DNA from: Moesziomyces globuligerus
Taxonomy: Eukaryota; Basidiomycota; Ustilaginomycetes; Ustilaginales; Ustilaginaceae
Reading direction: 5' to 3'
Length of the DNA stretch: 64,000 nucleotides
Assembly: GCA_030849465.1 (NCBI GenBank)
Contig: JARVLF010000014.1
Span: forward strand, 248,001 to 312,000
Part shown: piece by piece, positions 38,953 through 47,180 of the stretch
Layout of the letters: each line of letters starts with the position of its first letter
Numbering within the stretch: position 1 is the first letter of the stretch
The notes under the pieces: model-generated
Database searches by the model: none
Told to the model about the DNA's origin: nothing
What the model saw: the letters and a program-made list of their open reading frames with translations, nothing else
Program-made: the position numbers and the translations under genes

Positions 38953-41900
38953 ATGTCAGACGATAGAAAGCCACCCGCACCGCAAAAGGCCGACACGGCG
39001 GCGGCCTCCGCACCGACTCAGCCCTCCACCTCCGTCCAGCCACTCATCGCCTTCTCCACCATCGACGCGCCTTCTCAACGCTTCTACGCCGTCGGTGCCG
39101 CCGTGCTCATACAGGCGTGGAAGTACTCCAAAATACTCAGACACCTTCTGTCTTCAGCACCTTCCTCCTCCTTGGCATCCGCCACCTCCTCCAACACGCC
39201 TTCCTTGTCCACGGCTCTTTCAATCAACTTCGCCCTCCTCTTCATCCTTTCCAGGCTCGGCATCCCTCTCCTCGATCCACGCCTCGCCTCCACACAAGCC
39301 ACCGCGCCACCATCCACCGCTTCCAAATCCGCCGTGCTGCAGCCAGCCAAGCTTGCCGGCCTCACCTATGCCCACTACCTCCTCATCTTTGTCGCTCTCT
39401 CATTCACAGACGCCGCGCTCATCGGTAGCTCCGCCTTCAATCCGCTCGCCCTCGTTCTCAATGGGCTCGTTGCGCTTCTTCAGATCATCACCTCTACCTT
39501 TGGATTGAGTCTGCCCGCCACGGGCCTTCTCCAGGACGCTCTCAGCCGTCAGATCTCCATCAACGAAGGCCACGTGCGCATCCGCGACCTCATCCAGCCC
39601 AAGAGCCACATCCTCGGCCAGCACACCATCCACATCCTCCCGCACAGCACTGCAAAGCTCCTTCCATCCAGCGCCTGCTACTGTGTCGGCCCCACCATCC
39701 CTCAGGTCACCGTCCCTGTGCTTTTCAGCAACGCCCAGCCCGACCTCCTCCAGTACTCGATCACCGACTTTGCCTCGGGCCATTCCACATACTTTAACGT
39801 CAGTGTCGACAACCTCATCCCCTTCGCCTCCTCCAACGCAGAGCGTCGCGACACAGACGACCTCGACGCCATCTCGGCCGCCGCAACATCGCATTCCGCC
39901 CGCAACAGTCGAGGCCAAGCCGATCTGCTCGACGATGAGCACGTGCTCGACGACCCCGCCTCGCTCTTCCGCGGTCTCTCCTACGCCGAGCGTGCCAAGA
40001 TTCGTGCAGAGCGTCGCGCAAAATCCCTCGACAAGCGCACACCAGCTCTCGACACACCAAAGTCGAAACGCATCGCCTCCAATCGACAGGGACAGCAGCT
40101 GCTCTGGCACCTTCCCGTCACACAGCCGGGTCGCATTCGCCTCGAGCGCGTCCTCGACAAGTCTCGCAACGACGCCCGCATCTCGACCTCCGAGGCGCTC
40201 GTCGTCCAGTGCCCCTCGACCAAGCTCGTTGCGCCCGCTTCGTCGGCAGCTGCGTCCGCGCTTCCGGCTGCCTTGCAGCACAAGTGTCCTGGCGACCGTG
40301 CCGATTTCGCAGCACAGGTCTCCGGTGTAGCTCCCCTCGAGCTCGAGTATCGTCGTGTCTTTGACCCTATGCTGCCCGCCGGTGCCTCGGGTCGTCAGAA
40401 GGACGCCTCGCGCTACGACTACAAGCGCAAGATCTCGCGCATCTCGCCGCCCCACCACACCTCACCGCTCCTCTTGCCCGAGGCCGAAGCGCTCCTCTCG
40501 CCCACCGACCGCCTGGCTCTGGCACGCGAGCGCACGCGCGCCGCCTCCCGCCGCAACGACGCCGGTGCCGAGGACTTCTCCTGGGCCGTCTCCGTCGACG
40601 TCGACATGCCGCTCAGCACCATCGACCTCGACCTGCCGGGCAACTACACCTACGCCCTCGAGAGCGTCACCGACGCCTGCGGCAACCGAGTCGCCGTCCA
40701 TACCGACCCGCATCCAGGGCTCTCCCTCGCCCAGAAGGCCCGCAAGAAGATCAAGGGCGCTGACGACGCAGCTGCGATGCTCCACCAGTCCATCGTCGTC
40801 CACCCTCGCCGTACCGTCGCTTTCGATCCCAGGCAGTGCCGACCGGGCCATCCTCTGCCCCTCCTCCGCAACGCAAAGGGAATCGAGCTCACCATGCAGT
40901 CGGCTCTCGACCCGGAACAGGGCAGCGACTGGAACGTCGACGTCTCCTTCCAGCCCGACAACAGCGCCGCCTCCAAGGGCCTCTGGGCGCGCAAACCCGC
41001 AACCGCTTCCACCACCCAGGTGGCCATCCCGGCGCAGAGCTCACGCGTCGCCTTCGCCGTCGAGGCTCCGGGTGTCTACCGCATCGACGACGTCAACGGC
41101 CGCTTCTGCTCGGGCGAGGTCGGCTCGCCCTGGACGTGCGAGGTGGTGGATGTGCCTCCTCCGACGGCGCAGATCAACTTTAGCAGCATCGAGGATCGGT
41201 GCGCTGGGCCGGTTGGTGTCAAGGCCATGTCGGTGCTCACGGGCACGCCGCCGTTCCAGCTCGAGTACGAGGTGACCAAGCAAGGGCGGCATCCGGAAAG
41301 CAAGGTGCGCACGATCTTTGACCAGACGCGCGACGAGCTCGACTTCCGACCGGACGTCGACGGTGCGGTGACGTACAAGTTTGTGCGGCTGCACGACGCC
41401 AACTACCGCGGCATTGCGCTGGACGGGCCCTCGTTTACGCAGGTCTTCCATCCGCTCTCGAGCGCCGAGTTCACCGCGCCCATCCGCATGCACGACGACC
41501 GCGCCGTCATGCAGAGCTGCAGCGGCAAACAGGCCGAGGCCGATGTCAGGTTCAGCGGCGCAGGCCCCTGGGACCTCACCTACGCGGTCAGAGCCGGCGA
41601 GCAGGTCGAGACCAAGACCGTCAGCGGTATCAGCGAGTCGCCGTACAAGCTCAAGATCGACATCCCCACCTCGATGGCCGCCTCGGGCGGGCTGGTGACG
41701 GCGAGCTTGGTCAAGATCCGCGATGCGCGCGGCTGCGAAAAGTCGCTCGCCACGCGCGATCTCACCGTCGAGGTGCGGCGCGTCCAGCCGAGCGTCGGCT
41801 TCCTCCCCATCAAGGCCGAGCGCGAACGCCACATCGAGGTGCTGGCTGGCAAGGCGGCTCGGCTACCCGTGCGTCTGAGTGGACAGGGACCGTGGCACGT

Positions 41901-43476
41901 CGACTACTCGTACCGCGCCGACGAGGCCAGCGACGAAGTGGAGCTCGCTGCCTCGCTCGACGGTGTGGATGGCGAGTTGGTGGCAGAGCGTCCGGGTGTG
42001 TATACGATCAAGCGCGTTCGCGACAACTACTGCCCCGGTGTCGTGCTCGAGGGCCAGGAGGGATTCCGCATCAGTGTCCGACCGCAGCCGCACGTCCAGT
42101 TTGCCGCCGAGGCGGGCACGGTGGCGCGCAACGGTAGCCTCGTCCGAGCTCCCGTCTGCCGCGGCCGGCCGGACTCGGTGGACATTGTCATGTCCGGCCA
42201 GTTCCCCGTCGACGTCGAGTACGAGCACGTCGCGCCGGCATGGAGCGGGAGCGAGGCCGACGGTGCGCCGCTGGCGTCGGCGGCGCACGAGGTCGCCATG
42301 CACGGCAAGCGACGCAGGACGGCGTTCACCTCGGCGCTCGGCACCACCAACCTCGAGCTGTCGACGGCGCTATCTGGATGGCATACGTACGTGCTGAGTA
42401 CGATCGGAGATGCGGTGTATGCGCCTTCGCGTCTGCAGGGCTTTACGACCGACGCGCCGAGGCGACTGGAGCAGATGGTGTTGCCGTTGCCAGGAGCTTC
42501 GTTCGGCAGTACGGGGGGTAAGCAGCGACCTTCGCTCTGTGTGGGTGATGGACTGGATCGGCTGAGTACGCTGCCGACGCTCAAGCTGCACGGCCAGGCG
42601 CCGTTTACGGTCTCGTTCGAGATCGTTGCGGCGGCAGGATCGACGAGCGCAGCGGGAGGCGTGGCGCATCGCTTTACGCGCACCGTCGATACGCACGACT
42701 ACAAGCTCGACCTCTCGCGAGACGAATTCGCCTTCTCCACCAAGGGCGCATGGACGATCCGCGTGGTTTCCGTGACGGACGCCAATGGATGCCAGTCGAG
42801 CTTCGGCGATGCGACGCGGCGGACGGGGTGGGAGGACAAGGTGGTGGGGATCGAGGTGGCCGAGACGGCGGATATCGTGGCTGTCTCGACGCGCGACGAC
42901 TACTGCGTGGGCGAAGCGGTGGAGTTCGCTCTGCGCGGTAGTCCGCCGTGGACAGTAGCGTACGAGTTTGATGGCAAGCGGGCTACGGCTGCGGTTTCGA
43001 CGGCCGAGTTTTCCCGCGTCGCCGATAAGCCAGGTGTGCTGACGATCCGTAGCGTTGCGCATCAGCAGAACCAGTGTCGTCGTGACATCGACCCGCGCGC
43101 AAACGAGATGGTCAAGACCATCCATGCGCTTCCCACCGTACGCATCAGCGAGGGCAACCACTTTGTCGAAGACCTCCGCGAGGGCAACCAGGCCGAGATC
43201 GTGTTTGGCTTCAAGGGCGTCCCGCCCTTCTCGTTTAGCTACCAGCGCACCGAACCCGTCGACACGCATGCGAGGCCAAAGGTGCTAGAGACCAATACGG
43301 TCAGCGGCATCCTCGACGATCACTACAGTATCTGGGCCGCGGTAGAGGGCACCTGGAGCGTCACCTGGTTGCAGGACCGTTGGTGCCAGGTCTCGATCGA
43401 CTACCACAGCGGCGCCGCCACCCCGCTCGGCAAGTCTAGACTCGCCATCAAAAACCAACCTCACGACGACGAGTAG
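38953..43476 (+). CDS. POM152: Nuclear pore membrane protein Pom152
   Basis: 1507 residues, single exon. The N-terminal cytoplasmic segment is followed by membrane stretches (FYAVGAAVLIQAWKY, LSTALSINFALLFILSRLG, YLLIFVALSFTDAALIG) within the first 170 residues. The remaining 1200 or so residues are a series of Ig-like repeats in the perinuclear space with the recurring phrase GxPPFxxxYEY (TGTPPFQLEYEV, GAGPWDLTYAV, GQGPWHVDYSY, GSPPWTVAYEFDG, GVPPFSFSYQR). Cys pairs such as VNGRFCSG and RDNYCPG/RDDYCVG mark repeat boundaries. Pom152 forms the lumenal ring of the fungal nuclear pore. The length is somewhat above the baker's yeast protein (1337), owing to the loop around residues 300-400. Confidence 0.95.
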   Translation: MSDDRKPPAPQKADTAAASAPTQPSTSVQPLIAFSTIDAPSQRFYAVGAAVLIQAWKYSKILRHLLSSAPSSSLASATSSNTPSLSTALSINFALLFILSRLGIPLLDPRLASTQATAPPSTASKSAVLQPAKLAGLTYAHYLLIFVALSFTDAALIGSSAFNPLALVLNGLVALLQIITSTFGLSLPATGLLQDALSRQISINEGHVRIRDLIQPKSHILGQHTIHILPHSTAKLLPSSACYCVGPTIPQVTVPVLFSNAQPDLLQYSITDFASGHSTYFNVSVDNLIPFASSNAERRDTDDLDAISAAATSHSARNSRGQADLLDDEHVLDDPASLFRGLSYAERAKIRAERRAKSLDKRTPALDTPKSKRIASNRQGQQLLWHLPVTQPGRIRLERVLDKSRNDARISTSEALVVQCPSTKLVAPASSAAASALPAALQHKCPGDRADFAAQVSGVAPLELEYRRVFDPMLPAGASGRQKDASRYDYKRKISRISPPHHTSPLLLPEAEALLSPTDRLALARERTRAASRRNDAGAEDFSWAVSVDVDMPLSTIDLDLPGNYTYALESVTDACGNRVAVHTDPHPGLSLAQKARKKIKGADDAAAMLHQSIVVHPRRTVAFDPRQCRPGHPLPLLRNAKGIELTMQSALDPEQGSDWNVDVSFQPDNSAASKGLWARKPATASTTQVAIPAQSSRVAFAVEAPGVYRIDDVNGRFCSGEVGSPWTCEVVDVPPPTAQINFSSIEDRCAGPVGVKAMSVLTGTPPFQLEYEVTKQGRHPESKVRTIFDQTRDELDFRPDVDGAVTYKFVRLHDANYRGIALDGPSFTQVFHPLSSAEFTAPIRMHDDRAVMQSCSGKQAEADVRFSGAGPWDLTYAVRAGEQVETKTVSGISESPYKLKIDIPTSMAASGGLVTASLVKIRDARGCEKSLATRDLTVEVRRVQPSVGFLPIKAERERHIEVLAGKAARLPVRLSGQGPWHVDYSYRADEASDEVELAASLDGVDGELVAERPGVYTIKRVRDNYCPGVVLEGQEGFRISVRPQPHVQFAAEAGTVARNGSLVRAPVCRGRPDSVDIVMSGQFPVDVEYEHVAPAWSGSEADGAPLASAAHEVAMHGKRRRTAFTSALGTTNLELSTALSGWHTYVLSTIGDAVYAPSRLQGFTTDAPRRLEQMVLPLPGASFGSTGGKQRPSLCVGDGLDRLSTLPTLKLHGQAPFTVSFEIVAAAGSTSAAGGVAHRFTRTVDTHDYKLDLSRDEFAFSTKGAWTIRVVSVTDANGCQSSFGDATRRTGWEDKVVGIEVAETADIVAVSTRDDYCVGEAVEFALRGSPPWTVAYEFDGKRATAAVSTAEFSRVADKPGVLTIRSVAHQQNQCRRDIDPRANEMVKTIHALPTVRISEGNHFVEDLREGNQAEIVFGFKGVPPFSFSYQRTEPVDTHARPKVLETNTVSGILDDHYSIWAAVEGTWSVTWLQDRWCQVSIDYHSGAATPLGKSRLAIKNQPHDDE

Positions 43477-43807
43477 CGTGATACGCATATCTCTTCAAGC
43501 TCGATCATGTTCAATCCAGTAGTTTCGGAACCTCTGCGGCTGCTGACCATAAACTGCTTTGCTCGAGTGAGGAGCGAGGATGGAAAATCGTTGCAATGGA
43601 ATTCGAGGTCTTGCGAGGGCGTTTGGTGTGGAGCGGCCAAAAAAAATATAAAGGTCCGGGGGCCGAGTTCCGAGCTTTGGCCAGAAGCTGAATCTAGGAA
43701 TCCTGCTGAGCAGGTCTCGCATCACCTTCGCCTCCGCATCTTGCACCTTGCACCGACCATCTTAGCTTGCAGCTTGGTGCACCACTGCGAGTTGGGGGGT
43801 CAGCACG
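43477..43807. promoter_or_regulatory. POM152-PRP3 intergenic region
   Basis: 331 bp. A TATA-like run AAAAAAAATATAAAGG at about 43640 lies roughly 160 bp upstream of the PRP3 start and may be its core promoter. Confidence 0.4.
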
Positions 43808-45820
43808 ATGCCGCCGAAACGACCCATTCGGAATGTGCTCGACGACGACGACGACGACACCGCCGAGGCGCGGTTGAAGGCGACGCCGCCCAAGAAGGCG
43901 CGTGCCGAGCCGCAGCCCACTCTGCTCCGCACCGGCATCGCACCGGGCGCATCCAGCGCAGCTAGCGCGGCGAGACCATCCGCAGCAGCGCCGATGCCCA
44001 ACGGCGCGACCAGCATCCAGGCGCAGGTGGCCGCGGCCAAGGCAAGAGCCCAGGCGCTGATGAGCGCCATGCAGAACAGAGGTTCCCTCCCCTCGGCTGC
44101 CTCGTCGTCCGTCCGACCGCCATCTCACACCGCGCCTAACCGCCAAACAACCGCACCATCCGCATCATCCGCATCATCCGCCTCATCCGCCTCATCCGCA
44201 CCGTCTGGATCGGCTGGCTCGGCTGGCTCGGCTGGCTCGGCTGGCTCGGCAGGTGCTGCTACGACGGCGGCCGGGAGGGGGGCTCGGAGTATCCAGGAGC
44301 AACTCGAAGCGGCACGCGCGCGCGTGCAGGCGCAGATGGCCGCGCTCAACAAGAAGCCTTCTACGCCTGCCACGTCTGCTGCTCCCGCTTCCACAGCGGC
44401 GAGTGGGCGGAGTGGCGATGTGCGCGACGCTGGCGCTTCGGCGGCGTCGTCACGCGCGCCGACGGGGATCCATCCGCTGCTGCTGTCCAACACGACGTAC
44501 ACGCCCGCGTCCGACGTACGTGGGAGCGGCTCATCGCGATCGAGCAAGGGCAGCACGCCTGCGGAGCTCAATCCGTACCTGCAGGCGAGTCGAGCAGCGG
44601 CGTCCGAGGCGAGTCGGGACGGTTCGGGGCCCAAGGTGCGCTCGATGCGACGCGGATTCCAGTTCCACAAACCCGGTCGGCACGTGGCGGAAGCCGAGGA
44701 GCTGCGTCACCAGCACCACGTCGCCGCGCTCCAGGCACGGCTCGAAGCCTCGGCGCGTCAAGCTGCGCTGCTTGCGGGCGAGGATGAGCGGTTGCGTCGT
44801 CCTCCTCCGCCGGACGTCGAGTGGTGGGACGTCAACCTGCTTGCTTCGCGCTCCTACGACGCCGTCCCCGACCTCGCTCCTACCGCTTTGCTCGACCATG
44901 CTCGAGCCGCAGATTCCGGGATGCTGCTGTACGGCGAGACGAGTGCGATCGACGGGTATGTGCAGCATCCGATCGCCATCCCCTCTCCCGCCGACGCGCT
45001 CGAGGTGCAGCCGCGCGGCGTCATGTTGACCAAGCACGAGCAGCGCAAGCTGCGCAGGCAGCGGCGCGCCGCCGAACAGCAGGACAAGCGCGACCGCATC
45101 AAGATGGGCCTCCTCCCGCCCGAACCGCCCAAGGTGAAGCTCGCCAACCTCATGCGCGTCCTCACCTCCGAGGCGGTTTCGGACCCGACCAAGATCGAGG
45201 CGCGCGTGCGTCGCGAGATCGCAGCGCGCCGCGAGGCGCACGAGCGCGCCAACGCCGAACGCAAGCTGACTCCCGATCAGCGTCGCGAGAAGATCCAGCG
45301 TCAACAGATCGCCGACGAACACAAAGGCATCTACTGCCACGTCTACCGCGTCCGCAGTCTGGTCTCACCCAAGCACAAGTTCAAGGTGCGCAGGAATGCG
45401 CTCGACCACGCACTCACCGGCATCGTCGTCTTTCATCCCGACATGGCCCTCGTCGTCGTAGAGGGTAGCGCAAAGGCCCTCAAGGCTTACAATCGACTCA
45501 TGACCGTCAGGATCGATTGGACAGATCCAGCAGACGACACAGACAAGCGCAACGACGACGATAAGCTCCAGAAGGACAACGACAAGGAAGGCGAAAAGGT
45601 GGGTGCGTGGATCAAGCTCACTACGCAGAGCGACGGTGTGGAGTGGAGCACCAATTCGTGCCACTTGGTCTTTCAGGGTCCCGTGCGCGAGCGCCACTGG
45701 GCCGGACGAGGCTTGCGTGCCGTAGCAGCAGATACGGACCAGGCGGCTCGCCAAGCGCTAGGCCCACATCAAGGCACCTGGGACCTTGCCCGTTCCTCTT
45801 CATCCACCGATACGCTTTAA
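43808..45820 (+). CDS. PRP3: U4/U6 snRNP splicing factor Prp3
   Basis: 670 residues, single exon. The N-terminal third is Ala/Ser low complexity, produced in part by two 9-bp tandem repeats. It holds two similar Gln/Ala helices (IQAQVAAAKARAQALMSAMQ and IQEQLEAARARVQAQMAAL). The conserved Prp3 core runs from RRGFQFHKPGRHVAEAEELR through DVEWWDVNLL, MLTKHEQRKLRRQRR and PPEPPKVKLANLMRVLTSEA to EHKGIYCHVYRVRSL. The C-terminal DUF1115-type domain (GIVVFHPDMALVVVEGSAKA) binds U4/U6 snRNA. No PWI domain, present in the human protein, was seen at the N terminus. It is convergent with FAD1. Confidence 0.95.
   Translation: MPPKRPIRNVLDDDDDDTAEARLKATPPKKARAEPQPTLLRTGIAPGASSAASAARPSAAAPMPNGATSIQAQVAAAKARAQALMSAMQNRGSLPSAASSSVRPPSHTAPNRQTTAPSASSASSASSASSAPSGSAGSAGSAGSAGSAGAATTAAGRGARSIQEQLEAARARVQAQMAALNKKPSTPATSAAPASTAASGRSGDVRDAGASAASSRAPTGIHPLLLSNTTYTPASDVRGSGSSRSSKGSTPAELNPYLQASRAAASEASRDGSGPKVRSMRRGFQFHKPGRHVAEAEELRHQHHVAALQARLEASARQAALLAGEDERLRRPPPPDVEWWDVNLLASRSYDAVPDLAPTALLDHARAADSGMLLYGETSAIDGYVQHPIAIPSPADALEVQPRGVMLTKHEQRKLRRQRRAAEQQDKRDRIKMGLLPPEPPKVKLANLMRVLTSEAVSDPTKIEARVRREIAARREAHERANAERKLTPDQRREKIQRQQIADEHKGIYCHVYRVRSLVSPKHKFKVRRNALDHALTGIVVFHPDMALVVVEGSAKALKAYNRLMTVRIDWTDPADDTDKRNDDDKLQKDNDKEGEKVGAWIKLTTQSDGVEWSTNSCHLVFQGPVRERHWAGRGLRAVAADTDQAARQALGPHQGTWDLARSSSSTDTL
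44157..44247 (+). repeat. Two coding 9-bp minisatellites in PRP3
   Basis: CATCCGCAT/CATCCGCCT units at 44157-44200 are followed by four exact copies of GGCTGGCTC at 44212-44247. They encode Ser-Ser-Ala and Ser-Ala-Gly runs and are in frame, so copy-number change would not break the protein. Confidence 0.9.
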
Positions 45821-45924
45821 CCAATTCGCCTTGTCCAACACCCCCTGGGGACCCTGGGGTTATTTTGTGCTATTCTTTCATTGCTGTGCTGCCCCCCCGG
45901 GAGGGGGGAAGGGGGGAGGGGTTT

Positions 45925-46857
45925 CTATGTGGATGAGTCGATGCGGCCTGCGCGTTCGGCGGAGCTGTCTTGGAGCATATACGCTGGGCTGTACGTGTCG
46001 TCGGCGAGGCGCAGTTGCGGGTTGGGGAGCGTGTTGAACGTCGAGCCGAGCGAGGTGTAGCCGCGATCGTAGAGGAGGCAGTAGGGCACGCCGCTCTCTC
46101 CGCCTCCTGTGGTGCCCCAGTCTGCTGCGAGGACGGAGCGCGGGAATCCGAGTGCCGAGTCGTTGGTACCAAGGTGTGGACAACGCAGGAACGACCAGAC
46201 ATCGGCATACGTCCAGTCGAGGATCGGATGGATCCTTTCCACCCTCGGCCAATCCTTATCCGTCCAAGACCGTGGAGCCAGTTGCGGGCCATGAGGATCA
46301 TCCCTTCTCGTCCCCACAAACATGGCCCTGATATCCCTCTTGCCCCCATCCTGTGCCCCATCCTGGGGCTGTTGTCCCGACCGGCCGAACTGTCGCGATC
46401 CACCGCCATCGAGGTAGGTGCGGATGCCGTGCTTCATGCCGCCTTGGACGGAGACCATGTCGAGATGGTAGCCGTGCGCCGGATCGACGCAGTAGGCGAT
46501 GAACCGTTCCACCTCTGGGAAGGGTGAGGGGCAGGTGATGTAGAGTGCGGCGATGGGTGGCAGGGTGGCGGTGCGTTGCGATTCGGGGTCGAGTCGACGG
46601 AGGACGGCGGCGAGGATGTGCACGAGCACCGTGCAGTCCTTACCGCCGTTGAAGCTGAGCGCACAGTGCGCTAGGCCGACCTCGGAGATCACCGCCTCGC
46701 ACAGCTCGACGGCGCTGCGCACCTTGCGCGCGAGTTGGGGGTAGGCGGCCGCCGTCGGCGCGTGCTCGAAGAGCGTATACACCGCATCGATCGAAGCGAG
46801 CCACTCTGGCCGCGCCACCACGCGCGACGAAGACGACGGGAGAGACGAGGAGGCCAT
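45925..46857 (-). CDS. FAD1: FAD synthetase (FMN adenylyltransferase)
   Basis: 310 residues from the ATG before ASSSLPSSSSRV. It belongs to the PAPS-reductase-like family that adenylates FMN to FAD. The ATP-binding signature is ALSFNGGKDCTVLVHIL (about residues 65-80), with GTRRDDPHG and SWTDKDWPRVERIHPILDWT further on, and YTSLGSTFNT near the C terminus. A Gly/Gln-rich insertion lies around residue 160. The frame continues upstream to an ATG at 46926, adding LARRLARALALVRTPVCIRR, a plausible mitochondrial presequence. Cytosolic and mitochondrial forms from two starts are possible. Divergent from the coilin-like gene. Confidence 0.93.
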   Translation of the reverse strand: MASSSLPSSSSRVVARPEWLASIDAVYTLFEHAPTAAAYPQLARKVRSAVELCEAVISEVGLAHCALSFNGGKDCTVLVHILAAVLRRLDPESQRTATLPPIAALYITCPSPFPEVERFIAYCVDPAHGYHLDMVSVQGGMKHGIRTYLDGGGSRQFGRSGQQPQDGAQDGGKRDIRAMFVGTRRDDPHGPQLAPRSWTDKDWPRVERIHPILDWTYADVWSFLRCPHLGTNDSALGFPRSVLAADWGTTGGGESGVPYCLLYDRGYTSLGSTFNTLPNPQLRLADDTYSPAYMLQDSSAERAGRIDSST

Positions 46858-47180
46858 GTTGATTCGCCGTATGCACACCGGTGTGCGTACAAGAGCCAGC
46901 GCACGAGCGAGTCGTCGAGCAAGCATGCAAAAGATGGTGCGCGTCCGGATGATGGTCAGTGCCCCCCCTCCCCCCGCAGCGACTTTTGACGTAAGCCTTT
47001 CGAGCAAACTCGAACGCCTTTTTCAACACCGCGCGTCGGAAGCTTCCGACATCCGCGATTCCAGGTGGAGGAGGGATATTTTCCCCCCCTTCACTTTTCT
47101 TGATCGGGGCCTTTTGGTTAACAGGGTCCAACTCGCACCATCACCTCTGCTCGGCTCGAGATCCACAAGGCGCAGAGACC
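46858..47180. promoter_or_regulatory. Divergent promoter region, FAD1 / coilin-like gene
   Basis: 323 bp. Most of it (to 47007) is open in the FAD1 frame, including the alternative start at 46926. No other feature is seen. Confidence 0.45.

Noticed and set aside
38489..39508. A plus-strand frame overlapping the POM152 start
   Set aside because: It lies in another frame of the Pom152 N terminus and gives Pro/Ser/His-rich sequence without domains.
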